From an uncultured Rhodocyclaceae bacterium (GTDB lineage: Bacteria; Pseudomonadota; Gammaproteobacteria; Burkholderiales; Rhodocyclaceae), in contig CAJQTY010000003.1 of the NCBI GenBank assembly GCA_907163075.1, positions 300,637-364,636 on the forward strand: DNA of 64,000 bases, written 5' to 3'. Made by a program: the position numbers and the translations under genes. The notes below the pieces were generated by a model. The model was not told the DNA's origin. It saw only the letters and a program-made list of their open reading frames with translations, and did not search any database. This document shows, in pieces, positions 54,481 to 64,000 of this stretch; the first letter of the stretch is position 1; each line of letters starts with the position of its first letter.

Positions 54481-56157
54481 TCAGACTTGCGTCGGCGCCG
54501 CGTCGCGCAGTTCGCGCCGCAGTATCTTTCCGACATTGGTCTTCGGCAGTTCCGTCCGGAATTCCACGTGGCTCGGCACCTTGTAGCCGGTAATATGTTC
54601 GCGGCAGTGCGCGATCAGCTGCGCCGCCGTCAGTGACTGATCCTTCTTGACGACAAAGATCTTCACCGCCTCGCCGGACTTCGCATCCGGCACCCCGACC
54701 GCGGCCACCTCGAGAACCCCCGGGTGCATCGCTACGACTTCCTCGACTTCATTCGGAAAGACGTTGAATCCGGAGACGAGGATCATATCCTTCTTGCGAT
54801 CGACGATGCGGACATAACCGCGTTCGTCCATCACCGCAATATCGCCGGTGCGCAGGAAGCCATCGGGCATGATGACGTTTGCCGTTTCTTCTGGCCGCTT
54901 ATAGTAACCCTTCATCACCTGCGGACCGCGGATGCACAGTTCTCCACGTTCGCCGAGAGGAACATCGGCGCCGGCATCGTTGCAAATGGCGACTTCGGTC
55001 GACGAGATCGGCAGGCCGATCGAGCCGGTGTATTCCGTGATGTTAAGCGGGTTGATGGTGGCCGCCGGCGAGGTTTCAGTGAGCCCGTAGGCCTCGATCA
55101 GCGGAGTGCCGGTGACGCGTTTCCAGCGCTCGGCCACCGGTTTCTGAACGGCCATGCCGCCGCCAACCGAAACCCTTAACGAACTGAAGTCGAGGGCATT
55201 GAAAGCGTCGTCGTTGAGCAGCAGGTTGAACAGGGTATTGACCCCGATGAAGACGGTAAAGGGGTATTTGGCCAGTTCGGCGGTAAATGCCGGCAGGTCG
55301 CGCGGATTGGTGATCAGCAGGTTGGTGGCGCCGATCCGCAGGAAGGTAAAGCAGTTCGCCGTCAGGGCAAAGATATGGTACAGGGGCAAGGCCGTGACAA
55401 CGAACTCCGCCCCCTGCTTCACTTCCGGCATGATCCAGGCATAAACTTGCGCCAGATTGGCGAGAATATTCCGATGCGTCAGCATCGCGCCCTTGGACAC
55501 CCCGGTGGTGCCACCGGTGTATTGCAGATAGGCGAGATCGTCCTGGGTCACCTCGACGGCATGGAATTCGCCGCTGCCACCGATGGACAGGGTTTTGCCG
55601 AAATCGACGGTACGCGGCAGGTTCCATGCCGGAACCATCTTCTTGACGTACTTGACGACGAAATTGACGATACGGCCCTTCGGAAAACCCAGCATGTCGC
55701 CCAGCCGCGCCATAACGATATGTTTGATCGCAGTGGTTGCCAGCGCCTGCTCCAGCGTATGGGCAAAGTTCTCCAGGATGACGATCACTTCGGAACCGGA
55801 ATCGGCAAGCTGGTGCGCAAGTTCGCGCGGCGTGTAGAGCGGGTTGCAGTTGACTACCGTGTAGCCGGCGCGCAAGGCGCCCAGCATGGCAATCGGGTAT
55901 TGCAGGACGTTGGGCATCATGATCGCCACGCGCGCCCCTTTTGGCAGTTTGAGACTCGACTGCAGGTAAGTCGCGAAATTGCGCGACAGGATGTCGAGTT
56001 CACCATAGGTAATCTCGGCACCCATATTGATGTAGGCGATACGATCGCGATAACGCGCCACGCTCTTCTCGAACATCTCGCCGAGCGACTGGAACTCATT
56101 CAAATCAACTTCGGCAGGAACACCCTCCTGATAACTTTTCAGCCAAATCTTATCCAC
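54481..56157 (-). CDS. fadD: Long-chain fatty acid--CoA ligase
   Basis: From a GTG at 56157 ([19 protein letters not shown]) the product is 558 residues, the usual FadD length. The start is chosen because ggaggggg lies 8-12 nt upstream and the ORF extension to 56331 is not FadD-like. The AMP-binding motif is [19 protein letters not shown], followed by [40 protein letters not shown] and the fatty acyl signature [17 protein letters not shown]. The lid lysine is in [14 protein letters not shown]. It activates fatty acids for beta-oxidation or lipid synthesis. Confidence 0.93.
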   Translation of the reverse strand: MDKIWLKSYQEGVPAEVDLNEFQSLGEMFEKSVARYRDRIAYINMGAEITYGELDILSRNFATYLQSSLKLPKGARVAIMMPNVLQYPIAMLGALRAGYTVVNCNPLYTPRELAHQLADSGSEVIVILENFAHTLEQALATTAIKHIVMARLGDMLGFPKGRIVNFVVKYVKKMVPAWNLPRTVDFGKTLSIGGSGEFHAVEVTQDDLAYLQYTGGTTGVSKGAMLTHRNILANLAQVYAWIMPEVKQGAEFVVTALPLYHIFALTANCFTFLRIGATNLLITNPRDLPAFTAELAKYPFTVFIGVNTLFNLLLNDDAFNALDFSSLRVSVGGGMAVQKPVAERWKRVTGTPLIEAYGLTETSPAATINPLNITEYTGSIGLPISSTEVAICNDAGADVPLGERGELCIRGPQVMKGYYKRPEETANVIMPDGFLRTGDIAVMDERGYVRIVDRKKDMILVSGFNVFPNEVEEVVAMHPGVLEVAAVGVPDAKSGEAVKIFVVKKDQSLTAAQLIAHCREHITGYKVPSHVEFRTELPKTNVGKILRRELRDAAPTQV

Positions 56158-56387
56158 ATGCACCCCCTCCAAAAGTGGTCTTCTTGATGGAAAACTCTGT
56201 TGCCAGAAAGTCTGTCGACTGCGATCCGGCACGCACCATACGACAGCGTATGGCGGGAAAGGTTCCTGTCTCCAGATACCCGGCGTCTCGTGTCTTATCC
56301 TTTGAATTGCTTCACCCGCCAAGCCGCACACCCTGTTTCATGTTAGGTCAAGTCGGCTTGTTATGAAAGTCTCCCTGGCCCGCAAAG

Positions 56388-59300
56388 TCAGGGCAGTTCA
56401 AGCAACGAGGCATCGGCGAAGATCAACGCGCCGCGCACCGCATGCCCGGGAAAAACATCCGCCAGCGCCCGGCAATAGCCGGCAACCTGCGCCCGGTAGT
56501 CGTCGAGGCGTTCGCTGTTGCGCCCCGAGCTCTTGTAGTCGAGCACCCAGAATCCGGAATCGAGCTCAACGAGACGGTCGATGCGCTGCACTTCTCCAGC
56601 GTCGGTCGTCAGTTCGACTTCATTCCAGGCGCGGCGGTACTGTGCGGGGTCGAAAAAACGCTGTAACCGCGGCGCGGTCAGCAAGCGCTCGGCCACCGGC
56701 AGAACTCGCCAGTAATCGCTGTCGTCAAAGCCCAGCGGCTTCCACCAGCCGTCCGTCAAGTCGCCGCCGGTGCGCCGTTCGAGCAGGGCATGCAGCAGGA
56801 TGCCGAATCGTTCTGCGGCATCCGGCGCACGACGGCGCTCGCCGACGGGCGCCAGGGGCAAACACGGCTCCATGAGCCGGCCTGGCGCGGCCTCGGCCGG
56901 CGCCGGTGCGGACAGCGGCAGATCGTCGCCGTAGGCCAGGCCGCCGCCGAGTTTCGCCAACGCCGCGGCGAGCCGCCGATACGGCGTATCGCCCGTATCC
57001 CGCGCGTTCTCGATACCGCTGGCGATGAATACCTGGCGCGCACGCGTGATCGCCACGTAGAGCAGATTCAGCTCCTCGCGCTTGGCCGCCGCCGCTTCGG
57101 CATCGAACAATGGCTGCCGCGCCGCGCCGCGATCTTCCTTGCGCCCGTAGAACGAGAAATGTCGAGGTGCCGGTTCCGCCGGCGGCCAATCGACCAACAC
57201 GTCCCACGCCTCCGGACCGCGCGGCCCGGCATTGGCGCCGAGCAACCAGACGATCGGCGCTTCCAGGCCCTTGGCGCCATGGATGGTGAGAATCCGCACG
57301 CGCCCGGCGGCGACGCCCGTCGCCTCGATCGCGCCCTCGTCCGGCGCCTCATTGGCGTCGGCGTCGCGCAGATCGCGCAACTCGTCGATGAAGCGCGGCA
57401 GGCTCGGATAGCGCCCGCCGTCGAGATCGAGCGCGAGCAGCAGCAGGGCCCGCAGATTGGCGTCCGCACTGGCGCGGGCGGCCTCCGGAACGGCCAGGCG
57501 GTAGCGCTCGATGACTTCGCCCTGATGGAAAATGCGGTCGAGCAGATCGTGCGCCGGCAAACGGTCGGCGGCCTGCAGCCAGGCACCCAGCAGACGGGCA
57601 GCACGCTCCAGCCGGGGCGGTGCGCCGCCGTCCCCGGCCACTGCGGCAAGCCGCTGCCACCAGGAGGCTTCGGGCCGCGCGGCAAGCCGCATTAGTTCCT
57701 CGTCGCTGCAAGAAAATAGCGGCGAACGTAAAGCATGAGCGAGTTTCAGGTCGGCCAGCGGAGTCACCAGAAATTCGAGCAGGGCCACGCAGTCGCGTAC
57801 TTCCAGCGCCGCCAGCAGGCCGCCGCGCGAGGCGGCGTCGAAGGGGATGCCGGCGGCCGTCAGCGCACGCTCGTAAACAGCCAGATTGGTTCGCGTGCGC
57901 ACCAGCAGCATGATGTCGCCATAGCGCACGGCGCGTTGCCGCGGGCGGCCGTCAGTCCCACTCGCCTCGATCTGCCAGACACCCACCATGGCGCCGATCC
58001 TCGCCGCCAGGCAAGCCGCTTCCTGGCGCAAGCGCAGATCCTCCGGCTCGATGTCGGGTTCGCTCAACGGATCGCGCAGGCCTTCGCGTTCGGGAATCTC
58101 CTCTTCCGGACTGTTGTCGGACAATGGCAGCAGTTCGACCCGCCCTAGCAGTTCGCCGGCAAACGACGTTTGTTCACGGAAAGGGGCAAATTCCGGCACG
58201 CCGAGGAACAAGGCATTGACCACGTCGATGATCGGTCTGGCGTTGCGCCGCGTCGCGTCCTGCTCGCAGCGCACGGCGCCGAACTCGCGTTCCAGGAAAT
58301 CCGCCGCCACCGAAAACAGCTTTGGCTCGGCGCGCCGGAAGCGGTAGATCGACTGTTTCGGGTCGCCGACCAGGAACACCGCCGGGCGCGCCGCATCCGA
58401 ATACGCGCCCAGCCAGGCCAGCAGAATCTGCCATTGCAGCGGGTTGGTATCCTGGAACTCGTCCACCAGCACATGGCTATAGCGGGCATCGAGGCGGGCC
58501 TGCAGAAACGCTGCCGTGTCGTCGTCGCGCAGCAGCCTGAGCACGTTCCATTCGGCATCGACAAAATCGATCTGCCGCCGCGCCTTCTTGAACTCCTCCA
58601 CGTGCGCGAGGAAGCCGGAAAACACCGCGCAGGCGTCCTGGTTGAAGGCCAGGATGCGCTCGGCCGTCTGCCGTTCGAGACAATCGAGCAGGCTCTTGCC
58701 AAGCTGCGCATGCAAGTCGAGAAAACGTCTCGCGCCTTCCGGCGTAAAGCGCTTGTCGAGCGCCTTGCCCGGCTTTTTCGCGCGCAGCGTATTGTCCTTG
58801 GTCAGCAGCGCCGCGCGCAGACCGGCAAAAGACGCGGACCGATCCGTCTCAGGCAGCGCCGCGCGCAGGCTCGCCGCAGCGTCCTGATCGCCCTTGAGTT
58901 CGCTCATTTCGAGGAAGCCGAGATAGGCGTGGAAATCAAGCGACCAGTCACCGGCAAAGAAATCGGTCAGCGCCGCACCCGGTTCGCCGGCAGCGAGTTG
59001 CTCGCGCAGCGTGGCGACGACTTTGTCGGCGATATCCGGTCCGTCGTCGGCGAACGCCAGCCACTCGCTGCGCCGGTCGAGCGCGCGGCGCACCAGGCGC
59101 CGCGTCGAATCCAGCCCGACGCTGTCCAGCAAACGGACAAAGGCGAGCGTCAGCGCGCTCTCCGGCGCCTTCTGCAGGGTGGCGGCGAAGGACTGCCAGA
59201 GTTCGTCGAACAAGCGCGAATCGGAGTCAGCCAGCGTCGCCCCCGCCAGATTAGCCGACAGCGGCGCCGCATCGACGAGTTGCAGGAACCAGCCGTGAAA

Positions 59301-59657
59301 AGTGTTGACCGCCAACCCCGGCTGCGCCGCCAGCACGCGCTCGTAAAGGCAGCGCGCCGCGCGCAACGCCTCGTCGCTCGCCGCGACGCCGCGCTCGGCA
59401 AGAAAATCGGCGATCTGCGCCTGGCCCGCCGTCGCCAGCAGGCGCAGCCAGTCGACAACGCGCTCCTCGATCTCCCGTGCCGCCTTGCGCGTGAAGGTGA
59501 TGGCCAGGATCTCGCCCGGCGCCACGCCGGCCAGCAGCAAGCGCACGACGCGCGAAGCCAGTAGCCAGGTCTTGCCGCTGCCGGCGCAGGCTTCGACGAC
59601 GACCGTGCGCGCGGGGTCAAGGGCGCGCAGGATCAATGCACGGGAAGACTCAGGCAT
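56388..59657 (-). CDS. UvrD/AddA-like ATP-dependent helicase-nuclease
   Basis: From the ATG at 59657 the product is 1,089 residues. Walker A is ACAGSGKT at 23-30, followed by ILAITFTRKAAREIEERV (motif Ia), VLVDEFQDTNPLQWQIL (Walker B), VFLVGDPKQSIYRFRRAEP, VRILTIHGAKGLEAPIVWLLGAN and YVAITRARQ. These are the complete superfamily 1 helicase motifs. The C-terminus has a RecB-type nuclease motif, GFWVLDYKSSGRN. This is the AddA subunit layout for double-strand break repair. The AddB partner is not in the window, so a RecB-like exonuclease acting with another subunit cannot be excluded. Confidence 0.88.
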   Translation of the reverse strand: MPESSRALILRALDPARTVVVEACAGSGKTWLLASRVVRLLLAGVAPGEILAITFTRKAAREIEERVVDWLRLLATAGQAQIADFLAERGVAASDEALRAARCLYERVLAAQPGLAVNTFHGWFLQLVDAAPLSANLAGATLADSDSRLFDELWQSFAATLQKAPESALTLAFVRLLDSVGLDSTRRLVRRALDRRSEWLAFADDGPDIADKVVATLREQLAAGEPGAALTDFFAGDWSLDFHAYLGFLEMSELKGDQDAAASLRAALPETDRSASFAGLRAALLTKDNTLRAKKPGKALDKRFTPEGARRFLDLHAQLGKSLLDCLERQTAERILAFNQDACAVFSGFLAHVEEFKKARRQIDFVDAEWNVLRLLRDDDTAAFLQARLDARYSHVLVDEFQDTNPLQWQILLAWLGAYSDAARPAVFLVGDPKQSIYRFRRAEPKLFSVAADFLEREFGAVRCEQDATRRNARPIIDVVNALFLGVPEFAPFREQTSFAGELLGRVELLPLSDNSPEEEIPEREGLRDPLSEPDIEPEDLRLRQEAACLAARIGAMVGVWQIEASGTDGRPRQRAVRYGDIMLLVRTRTNLAVYERALTAAGIPFDAASRGGLLAALEVRDCVALLEFLVTPLADLKLAHALRSPLFSCSDEELMRLAARPEASWWQRLAAVAGDGGAPPRLERAARLLGAWLQAADRLPAHDLLDRIFHQGEVIERYRLAVPEAARASADANLRALLLLALDLDGGRYPSLPRFIDELRDLRDADANEAPDEGAIEATGVAAGRVRILTIHGAKGLEAPIVWLLGANAGPRGPEAWDVLVDWPPAEPAPRHFSFYGRKEDRGAARQPLFDAEAAAAKREELNLLYVAITRARQVFIASGIENARDTGDTPYRRLAAALAKLGGGLAYGDDLPLSAPAPAEAAPGRLMEPCLPLAPVGERRRAPDAAERFGILLHALLERRTGGDLTDGWWKPLGFDDSDYWRVLPVAERLLTAPRLQRFFDPAQYRRAWNEVELTTDAGEVQRIDRLVELDSGFWVLDYKSSGRNSERLDDYRAQVAGYCRALADVFPGHAVRGALIFADASLLELP

Positions 59658-59812
59658 ACCCACTCCTGTAAAAGACACTCGTCTCATCGGCCGGCTCGAC
59701 ACGGTACCACCACGAATGCGGCGGACTGCAAACGCCCGTCAGCGCCATGCGCCGAAATCGCTCACACTCAAGTGTGCGCCGATTCCACGCCGTAGCGGGT
59801 CAGCGATGCGCG

Positions 59813-62800
59813 TCATCCCGGCAGCACGTAGCCGTGGTCGACAATCCGGTCCATCTGCGCCAGTTCGACCGGGGCGGAATGATAGTTGCCTTGCGCCTTG
59901 ACCAAGCCATACTTGACCAGAAAATCGACGTGTTCAACGCAACCGACGCCCTCGCAGACGACGTCGAGCTTCAGGGCTTCCGCCAGGCGGATGATCATGT
60001 CGATGGTAATGCGCCGGCCCGGATCGTTGCTAATGCCCTCGACGAACACCCGGTCGATCTTCAGGCGGCCGGCGATGACGGCATGCAGCCGATTGAGCGA
60101 CGAGGTGCCGACGCCAAAATCATCAATGCACAAGATGATGCCGGCCTCGTTGAGTGTCTTCAAGTTCTGCTGGGTGATTCCAGAATCTTCCAGCGAGGTC
60201 GATTCGGTGATTTCGAGGGCGATGGCCTCGGCCGGTAAGGCGTACTGACGCAAGGTGTCGAGAAAGAAATCGGCATAATCCGGATACTCCAGCTCAAGCG
60301 GCGAGGCATTGACGCTGACAGTGTAATCGGGATACCGAGAAACCCACGATTTGATCCGGGGAACCGCGTCGCGGACGACCCAGCGCCCAAGCTCGCGGAT
60401 CAGGCCAAAGGTTTCCGCGATGTCGATCAGGAGTTCCGCACCGACCTCGCCACGCACCGGATGATGCCAGCGGATGAGCGCCTCGGCGCCGAGCAGGGCA
60501 TTGTTGTGCATGTTGACAACCGGCTGATAGACCAGGCGCAAGCCCTCGTGCTGCAAGGCCCACTTGAGATCGCGCGCGAGTATCTCGTGATCGGTCAATT
60601 GGCCGTGTCGCAGCGCATTGTAGATGATTGCATCGCCGTCGCCGCGCTGGTGCAAGGCGGCCAGTGCCGTTTCCGCGTCGCGCAGCAGGCTTGCCGCCTG
60701 TGCCACGCCATCGTCGACGCGAATGCCGGCATCGACGCTGATGTCGAAGGGTATGTCGGCCAGATGCGACTGTTCGATGCATTGCATGATCAGGCGGATA
60801 TTGTCCTGAATGCGTTCGGCAGGCCAGCTGTCGATGAGCAGGCCGAAACTCAGCCGGTCGATGCGCGCCACGGTGGTGATGCCCCGGCCGTAGGTGCTCA
60901 GGCGACGCGAGGCTTCGGCAAGAATGGCCGGGCTGCGGTCGATGCCGTCGATGATGGCATCGACGGCGCCACGGATGCGCAGGACGACCACCAGTGTGTT
61001 CAGATTGCCATCGCCTCGCCGCCGGGCCAGGGCCAGATCGATCATGCCGATCAGCGCGGTACGATTGGGCAGGCCGGTCTGAACATCGATCAAGGCGCTG
61101 GCCTCGAGTTGCCGTGAGAGATGGGAAACCCGCAGTTCATCGACAATCCCCTGCAGGTGGCGAGCCAGGCGTGACATCAGGAAGTAGCGCGGCAGAACAC
61201 GCCCGGCAACTTCGATATGTACCGCACCGATACCGGCGCCAAGCTGGGTGACCGGCAAACACAGGGCGGTACCCGCGCGGCGCCGCGCATCCCTGGCATC
61301 CATGGCCCAGGCCGGACGTTCGGTCTGCGCCAGATCGACGGCCTCGCCGCGTCGGCTGACCGCCTCCAGAAGCGCGCGCGACAGGCCCGCTTCGCTTGCC
61401 ACATCGACCGGCACGTGGACGATGTTGGGCGGACCCTCCGGGTGGCGCTCGGCAACCAGGATTGTCGGCAGCCGTTCAAGCAGGACGACGATGCGGTCAG
61501 CCGTCAAGTCGTACAGCGCCGACTCCATCTTGTCGCTCAGAGTAAGCCTGACCTCGGGTTGCCCGGCCAACGCCGACGCGCTATCCGCCAGCGCCAGCAG
61601 GCGCGCGTAGCGTTGCAGCAGGTTGCTGGCGATCGCCGTCGCGCCCCAGTCCATGTAATGCCCGTAGGCGGCGAGCAGGCGTTCGCGGGCGATGCCCGGC
61701 AAACCCTGACTGGCGTAATAGTCGCCGGCGCGCTCGGCGATCAGCCCGCGATCGTGGATGCTCCCGGCGAGTGCGGCCTGCTCGCCAGCCGTTTCGAAAA
61801 AAGCCCACGCCCGCCCGTGATCGCCGCAGGCGCGCGCGTACTCGGCCTCGACCAGCGACAGCTTGTGCGCGAAATTGTGCGGAGCGAGACTCGCCCAGTC
61901 GCGCAACTGCCGGATCATCTGCTCGATACGGCGGCCTTCTTCACTCGGCCTGGATGAATCCACGCCGGGTAGCCGGGCGATTTCGGCCATCGCCCACAGC
62001 ATGCGGTGCTCGACGGCCATCATCGTGGCGCCGCCGGTCATCGCATAGTTGGCGGCGATCTGGCACTCGCTCAAGGCTTCCTTCAGATCGGCGCGATGCC
62101 ATGCCAGGAACGCCATGAGGGTGTGCGCGGTGAACAGGGAGAAGCTGTTGTTGGCCTTTTCGAGGCGCAGGATATCGCTCCGTTCGTCAAATGCCTCGCC
62201 ACGCAGTGTCAAAACTTCACGCGCGTTACCGCGCAGCGTGCGCAAGGTTTGCAGCCACACCAGGCAGTGCCGCCACGAAAAATCGTGGCCAAATTGTTCG
62301 ACGAGTCGGGTGTGCCGGCTGTGCACGCGCTCCAGTCCGTCGAGGTTCTCGATTCCCCAGGCCTTGTCGCAATAAAGAAACGAGGCATAGCCCAGATATT
62401 CCTGATCGCCGCACAGCAGGCAGTCCTCGACCGTCTTGAGCAGCGACGGCAGGCTCTCGGCGACCGGCCGTTTCCAGTGCTGCAGGAAGCCGAAGGCCAG
62501 CGTCCATACCTTGCAGCGCAGCGGTTCATCGCCGACCTGGCGGCTCAGGGCGAGGGCCAGTTCGCCGGCCCGGAAACCCTCTTCGGCGTGGCCGACGCCG
62601 CACAGCGTCAGGCCGTAGTTGGTGTAGGAAATCGGCGTCAACGGCGACGCCGGGAAGCGCCTGGCGAGCGCAACCATGGTCAGGATGACGCGGGCGTACA
62701 TTTCGAAGGATGTGATGTAGGCGCAGGGCGTCAGCCAGACGAGAACGCGCAGCGCCGTGTCGATGCGTGCGCTGCTGGCCTGCTCCATATCCAGCCCGGA

Positions 62801-64000
62801 AATCTGGGGAACGGCCGGCCACTGGTCGGGTGGCGTCAACGGCTCGAGGGCAACGCCAAGCGCGCGCAGGGTCTCTTCGCCGATGGCCAGCCCTTCGCCA
62901 AGGCGGTTGCGGGCAAGCAGACCCTGGATACGCACTTCCTGAACGCGGGCGCTGGTGACCGGGTCGACACGGAAATTCGCCAGATCGTCGAGCAGCGTGT
63001 CGAGTTGCTCGAAATCGGCGGCGAGATAGGCCGTTTCCGCCGTTTCCAGAACGAGTTCGAAGCGCTCCTGCCGGCTTCCGCGCGGCGAACCGCTGGCGAG
63101 CAGGGCAAGCGCGTTGAGGAAGTGCCCGAGCGCATTGACAGCGGCTCCACTGCCCCGCGCCTTGCGCCCGGCAGCGACGTTGAGTTCGAGCAGGAGTTTG
63201 CGTTCCGAGGCTTCGGACACGGTCGATGACGCCTGATCGAACTGCTGGATGATCTCGAAGAGGTGCTCGTCGAGCGTTTGCGTCATGTTGTAGTAGTGCA
63301 GCAGCGCGCGCCCGACGATGGTGTGCCGGAGTGACAGCTCGGCGTCGCTGATCTGCAGCCGGGCCGCCTGCTGCACGATGTCATGGACCGAGCGAAGCGC
63401 CACGATGCTGCCGGGGGCGGCGTTTTCCTCGATCGGCATCAGCAGCCCGTGGACCAGGGCAGGCCAGAGCTGCGGCAGCGATTCGTCGAACGATCGGCCG
63501 CTCGCCGTGGCCAGCGCTTGCAGGTCGAAACTAGCGCCGAGCAGCGCGCCGGTGGCGAGCATGTCGCGGCACTCCCGTGTCAAGGCGCCGAGGCGCCGTC
63601 CAACCAGTTCGATGGGGTGGACACCGCCCAGTATCTGGCTGGCCAACGGCGCGTTGACGCGCCATTCGCCGCTGTCCTGGTCGAAGCGCACGACCTGCCC
63701 GGCGTGCGCTTCGCGCAGTGCCTGCAAAACGCCGAACGGCGCCCCAGCCGTGCTTTCGATCAAAAGCCCGATGAGTTGCTCGCCATCCGCATCGACCCGG
63801 ATACCGGTCTCTTTCATGAGGCTGGCGATGTCGCCGCGCGTCCATGCGTCGACCGTGATGCGACGCAGATCCAGCTCGCCGCTGACGATGACCTGGATCA
63901 TCTTCGTCAGCGGGTGGCCGGGGTGCACGGCCTCGCTGCGGTAGGCGCCGATCATCAGCAGGTTACGGATCGAGGGGTTGCGCAGCAGGCTGCGCACCAT
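59813..64000 (-). CDS. AAA/TPR-type ATPase fused to degenerate GGDEF and EAL domains (N-terminus outside window)
   Basis: The 1,395 residues visible are the C-terminal part of a larger protein. The first ~350 residues are the distal part of a PknK/AfsR-like ATPase module (SIRNLLMIGAYRSEAVHPGHPL, LGALTRECRDMLATGALLG), then about 450 residues of TPR-like helical repeats and a GAF-like region. A GGDEF domain has lost its signature (RIDRLSFGLLID in its place). The EAL domain (last ~260 residues) keeps its catalytic residues: GAEALIRW, VSVNAS, EITES, CIDDFGVG, LKIDRVFV, VCEGV and QGNYHSAP. It should be a c-di-GMP phosphodiesterase whose activity is controlled by the upstream sensor module. Confidence 0.85.
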   Translation of the reverse strand: MVRSLLRNPSIRNLLMIGAYRSEAVHPGHPLTKMIQVIVSGELDLRRITVDAWTRGDIASLMKETGIRVDADGEQLIGLLIESTAGAPFGVLQALREAHAGQVVRFDQDSGEWRVNAPLASQILGGVHPIELVGRRLGALTRECRDMLATGALLGASFDLQALATASGRSFDESLPQLWPALVHGLLMPIEENAAPGSIVALRSVHDIVQQAARLQISDAELSLRHTIVGRALLHYYNMTQTLDEHLFEIIQQFDQASSTVSEASERKLLLELNVAAGRKARGSGAAVNALGHFLNALALLASGSPRGSRQERFELVLETAETAYLAADFEQLDTLLDDLANFRVDPVTSARVQEVRIQGLLARNRLGEGLAIGEETLRALGVALEPLTPPDQWPAVPQISGLDMEQASSARIDTALRVLVWLTPCAYITSFEMYARVILTMVALARRFPASPLTPISYTNYGLTLCGVGHAEEGFRAGELALALSRQVGDEPLRCKVWTLAFGFLQHWKRPVAESLPSLLKTVEDCLLCGDQEYLGYASFLYCDKAWGIENLDGLERVHSRHTRLVEQFGHDFSWRHCLVWLQTLRTLRGNAREVLTLRGEAFDERSDILRLEKANNSFSLFTAHTLMAFLAWHRADLKEALSECQIAANYAMTGGATMMAVEHRMLWAMAEIARLPGVDSSRPSEEGRRIEQMIRQLRDWASLAPHNFAHKLSLVEAEYARACGDHGRAWAFFETAGEQAALAGSIHDRGLIAERAGDYYASQGLPGIARERLLAAYGHYMDWGATAIASNLLQRYARLLALADSASALAGQPEVRLTLSDKMESALYDLTADRIVVLLERLPTILVAERHPEGPPNIVHVPVDVASEAGLSRALLEAVSRRGEAVDLAQTERPAWAMDARDARRRAGTALCLPVTQLGAGIGAVHIEVAGRVLPRYFLMSRLARHLQGIVDELRVSHLSRQLEASALIDVQTGLPNRTALIGMIDLALARRRGDGNLNTLVVVLRIRGAVDAIIDGIDRSPAILAEASRRLSTYGRGITTVARIDRLSFGLLIDSWPAERIQDNIRLIMQCIEQSHLADIPFDISVDAGIRVDDGVAQAASLLRDAETALAALHQRGDGDAIIYNALRHGQLTDHEILARDLKWALQHEGLRLVYQPVVNMHNNALLGAEALIRWHHPVRGEVGAELLIDIAETFGLIRELGRWVVRDAVPRIKSWVSRYPDYTVSVNASPLELEYPDYADFFLDTLRQYALPAEAIALEITESTSLEDSGITQQNLKTLNEAGIILCIDDFGVGTSSLNRLHAVIAGRLKIDRVFVEGISNDPGRRITIDMIIRLAEALKLDVVCEGVGCVEHVDFLVKYGLVKAQGNYHSAPVELAQMDRIVDHGYVLPG

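Noticed and set aside
58170-59564. 464-codon plus-strand open frame opposite the AddA-like gene
   Set aside because: Antisense shadow caused by high GC codon bias; the composition is dominated by Arg, Ala and Gln and no domain is seen.
59760-59812. Hairpin cgctcacactcaagtgtgcg downstream of the EAL gene as a terminator
   Set aside because: A stem can form but no T-run follows on the minus strand.
62006-63229. 407-codon plus-strand open frame opposite the EAL-fusion gene
   Set aside because: Antisense shadow with no domain or start signal; the minus-strand gene is supported by conserved motifs along its length.
1-64000. CRISPR arrays and rRNA genes
   Set aside because: No regularly spaced direct repeats of CRISPR type and no rRNA sequence were seen; the only dense repeat cluster (2931-3317) is irregular and coding-derived.

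Overview
The window looks like a chromosomal segment of a Rhodocyclales-type betaproteobacterium (Azonexus/Dechloromonas/Accumulibacter-like; genus not resolved from sequence alone). The grounds are the complete exosortase A (XrtA/EpsH1) exopolysaccharide gene set in the order known from that group, the betaproteobacterial housekeeping genes (lysC, htpG, H-NS-like, FadD, CrcB), and coding flanks that are clearly GC-rich.

Layout. (1) 1-2.7 kb: 5' part of queD, a radical SAM remnant without its iron-sulfur cysteines, a small XRE regulator divergent from lysC with a palindrome between them. (2) 2.7-12.1 kb: a mobile-element graveyard bounded by two oppositely oriented tRNA-Ser genes (GCU and CGA). 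It holds a duplicated ParB-like phage fragment, a truncated phage virion-type gene, IS3 and IS4 pieces, a large serine recombinase broken by a 5-bp tandem duplication and inserted inside an IS4 transposase, an intact-looking IS3-family element that interrupts an XRE gene, and a second IS3 remnant. (3) 12.2-17.9 kb: a PilB/GspE-type ATPase, a cysteine-repeat secreted protein, a family-6 UDG-like glycosylase, htpG with a good sigma-32 promoter, and an H-NS-family protein. (4) 18.2-41.8 kb: the exosortase A exopolysaccharide locus. Nearly all of it is on the minus strand with ATGA-type overlaps: export lipoprotein, chain-length protein, tyrosine kinase, outer-membrane beta-barrel, ExeA-like ATPase, UDP-GlcNAc 2-epimerase, polysaccharide deacetylase, FemAB-like transferase (frameshifted), glycosyltransferase, XrtA-EpsI fusion, glycosyltransferase, amidotransferase, two more glycosyltransferases, CapK-like AMP ligase, O-antigen-ligase-like protein, methyltransferase (frameshifted) and a second deacetylase. 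A plus-strand asparagine-synthase homologue lacking the N-terminal Cys converges on it. (5) 41.8-44.7 kb: transposase remnants plus an IS256-family element with terminal inverted repeats and a near-perfect 8-bp target duplication. (6) 44.8-64 kb: a VOC protein, a small DRR-type protein, a very large alpha-2-macroglobulin with a CLEQ thioester, an enolase carrying an unusual Lys/Ala/Pro-rich N-terminal extension, a DUF190-CrcB fluoride pair, FadD, an AddA/UvrD-like helicase-nuclease, and the C-terminal 1,395 residues of an AAA/TPR-degenerate GGDEF-EAL signalling protein running off the window.

How the genes fit together. The exopolysaccharide locus supplies chain modification (epimerase, deacetylases, amidotransferases, FemAB, methyltransferase), assembly (four glycosyltransferases, ligase), length control and export (Wza/Wzc-like pair, kinase, barrel), and the XrtA protease/transpeptidase that processes PEP-CTERM proteins; no PEP-CTERM substrate and no initiating sugar transferase were seen in the window. 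Several frameshifts (serine recombinase, FemAB, methyltransferase, ISAs1 remnant) could be genuine decay or, for the homopolymer cases, assembly errors.
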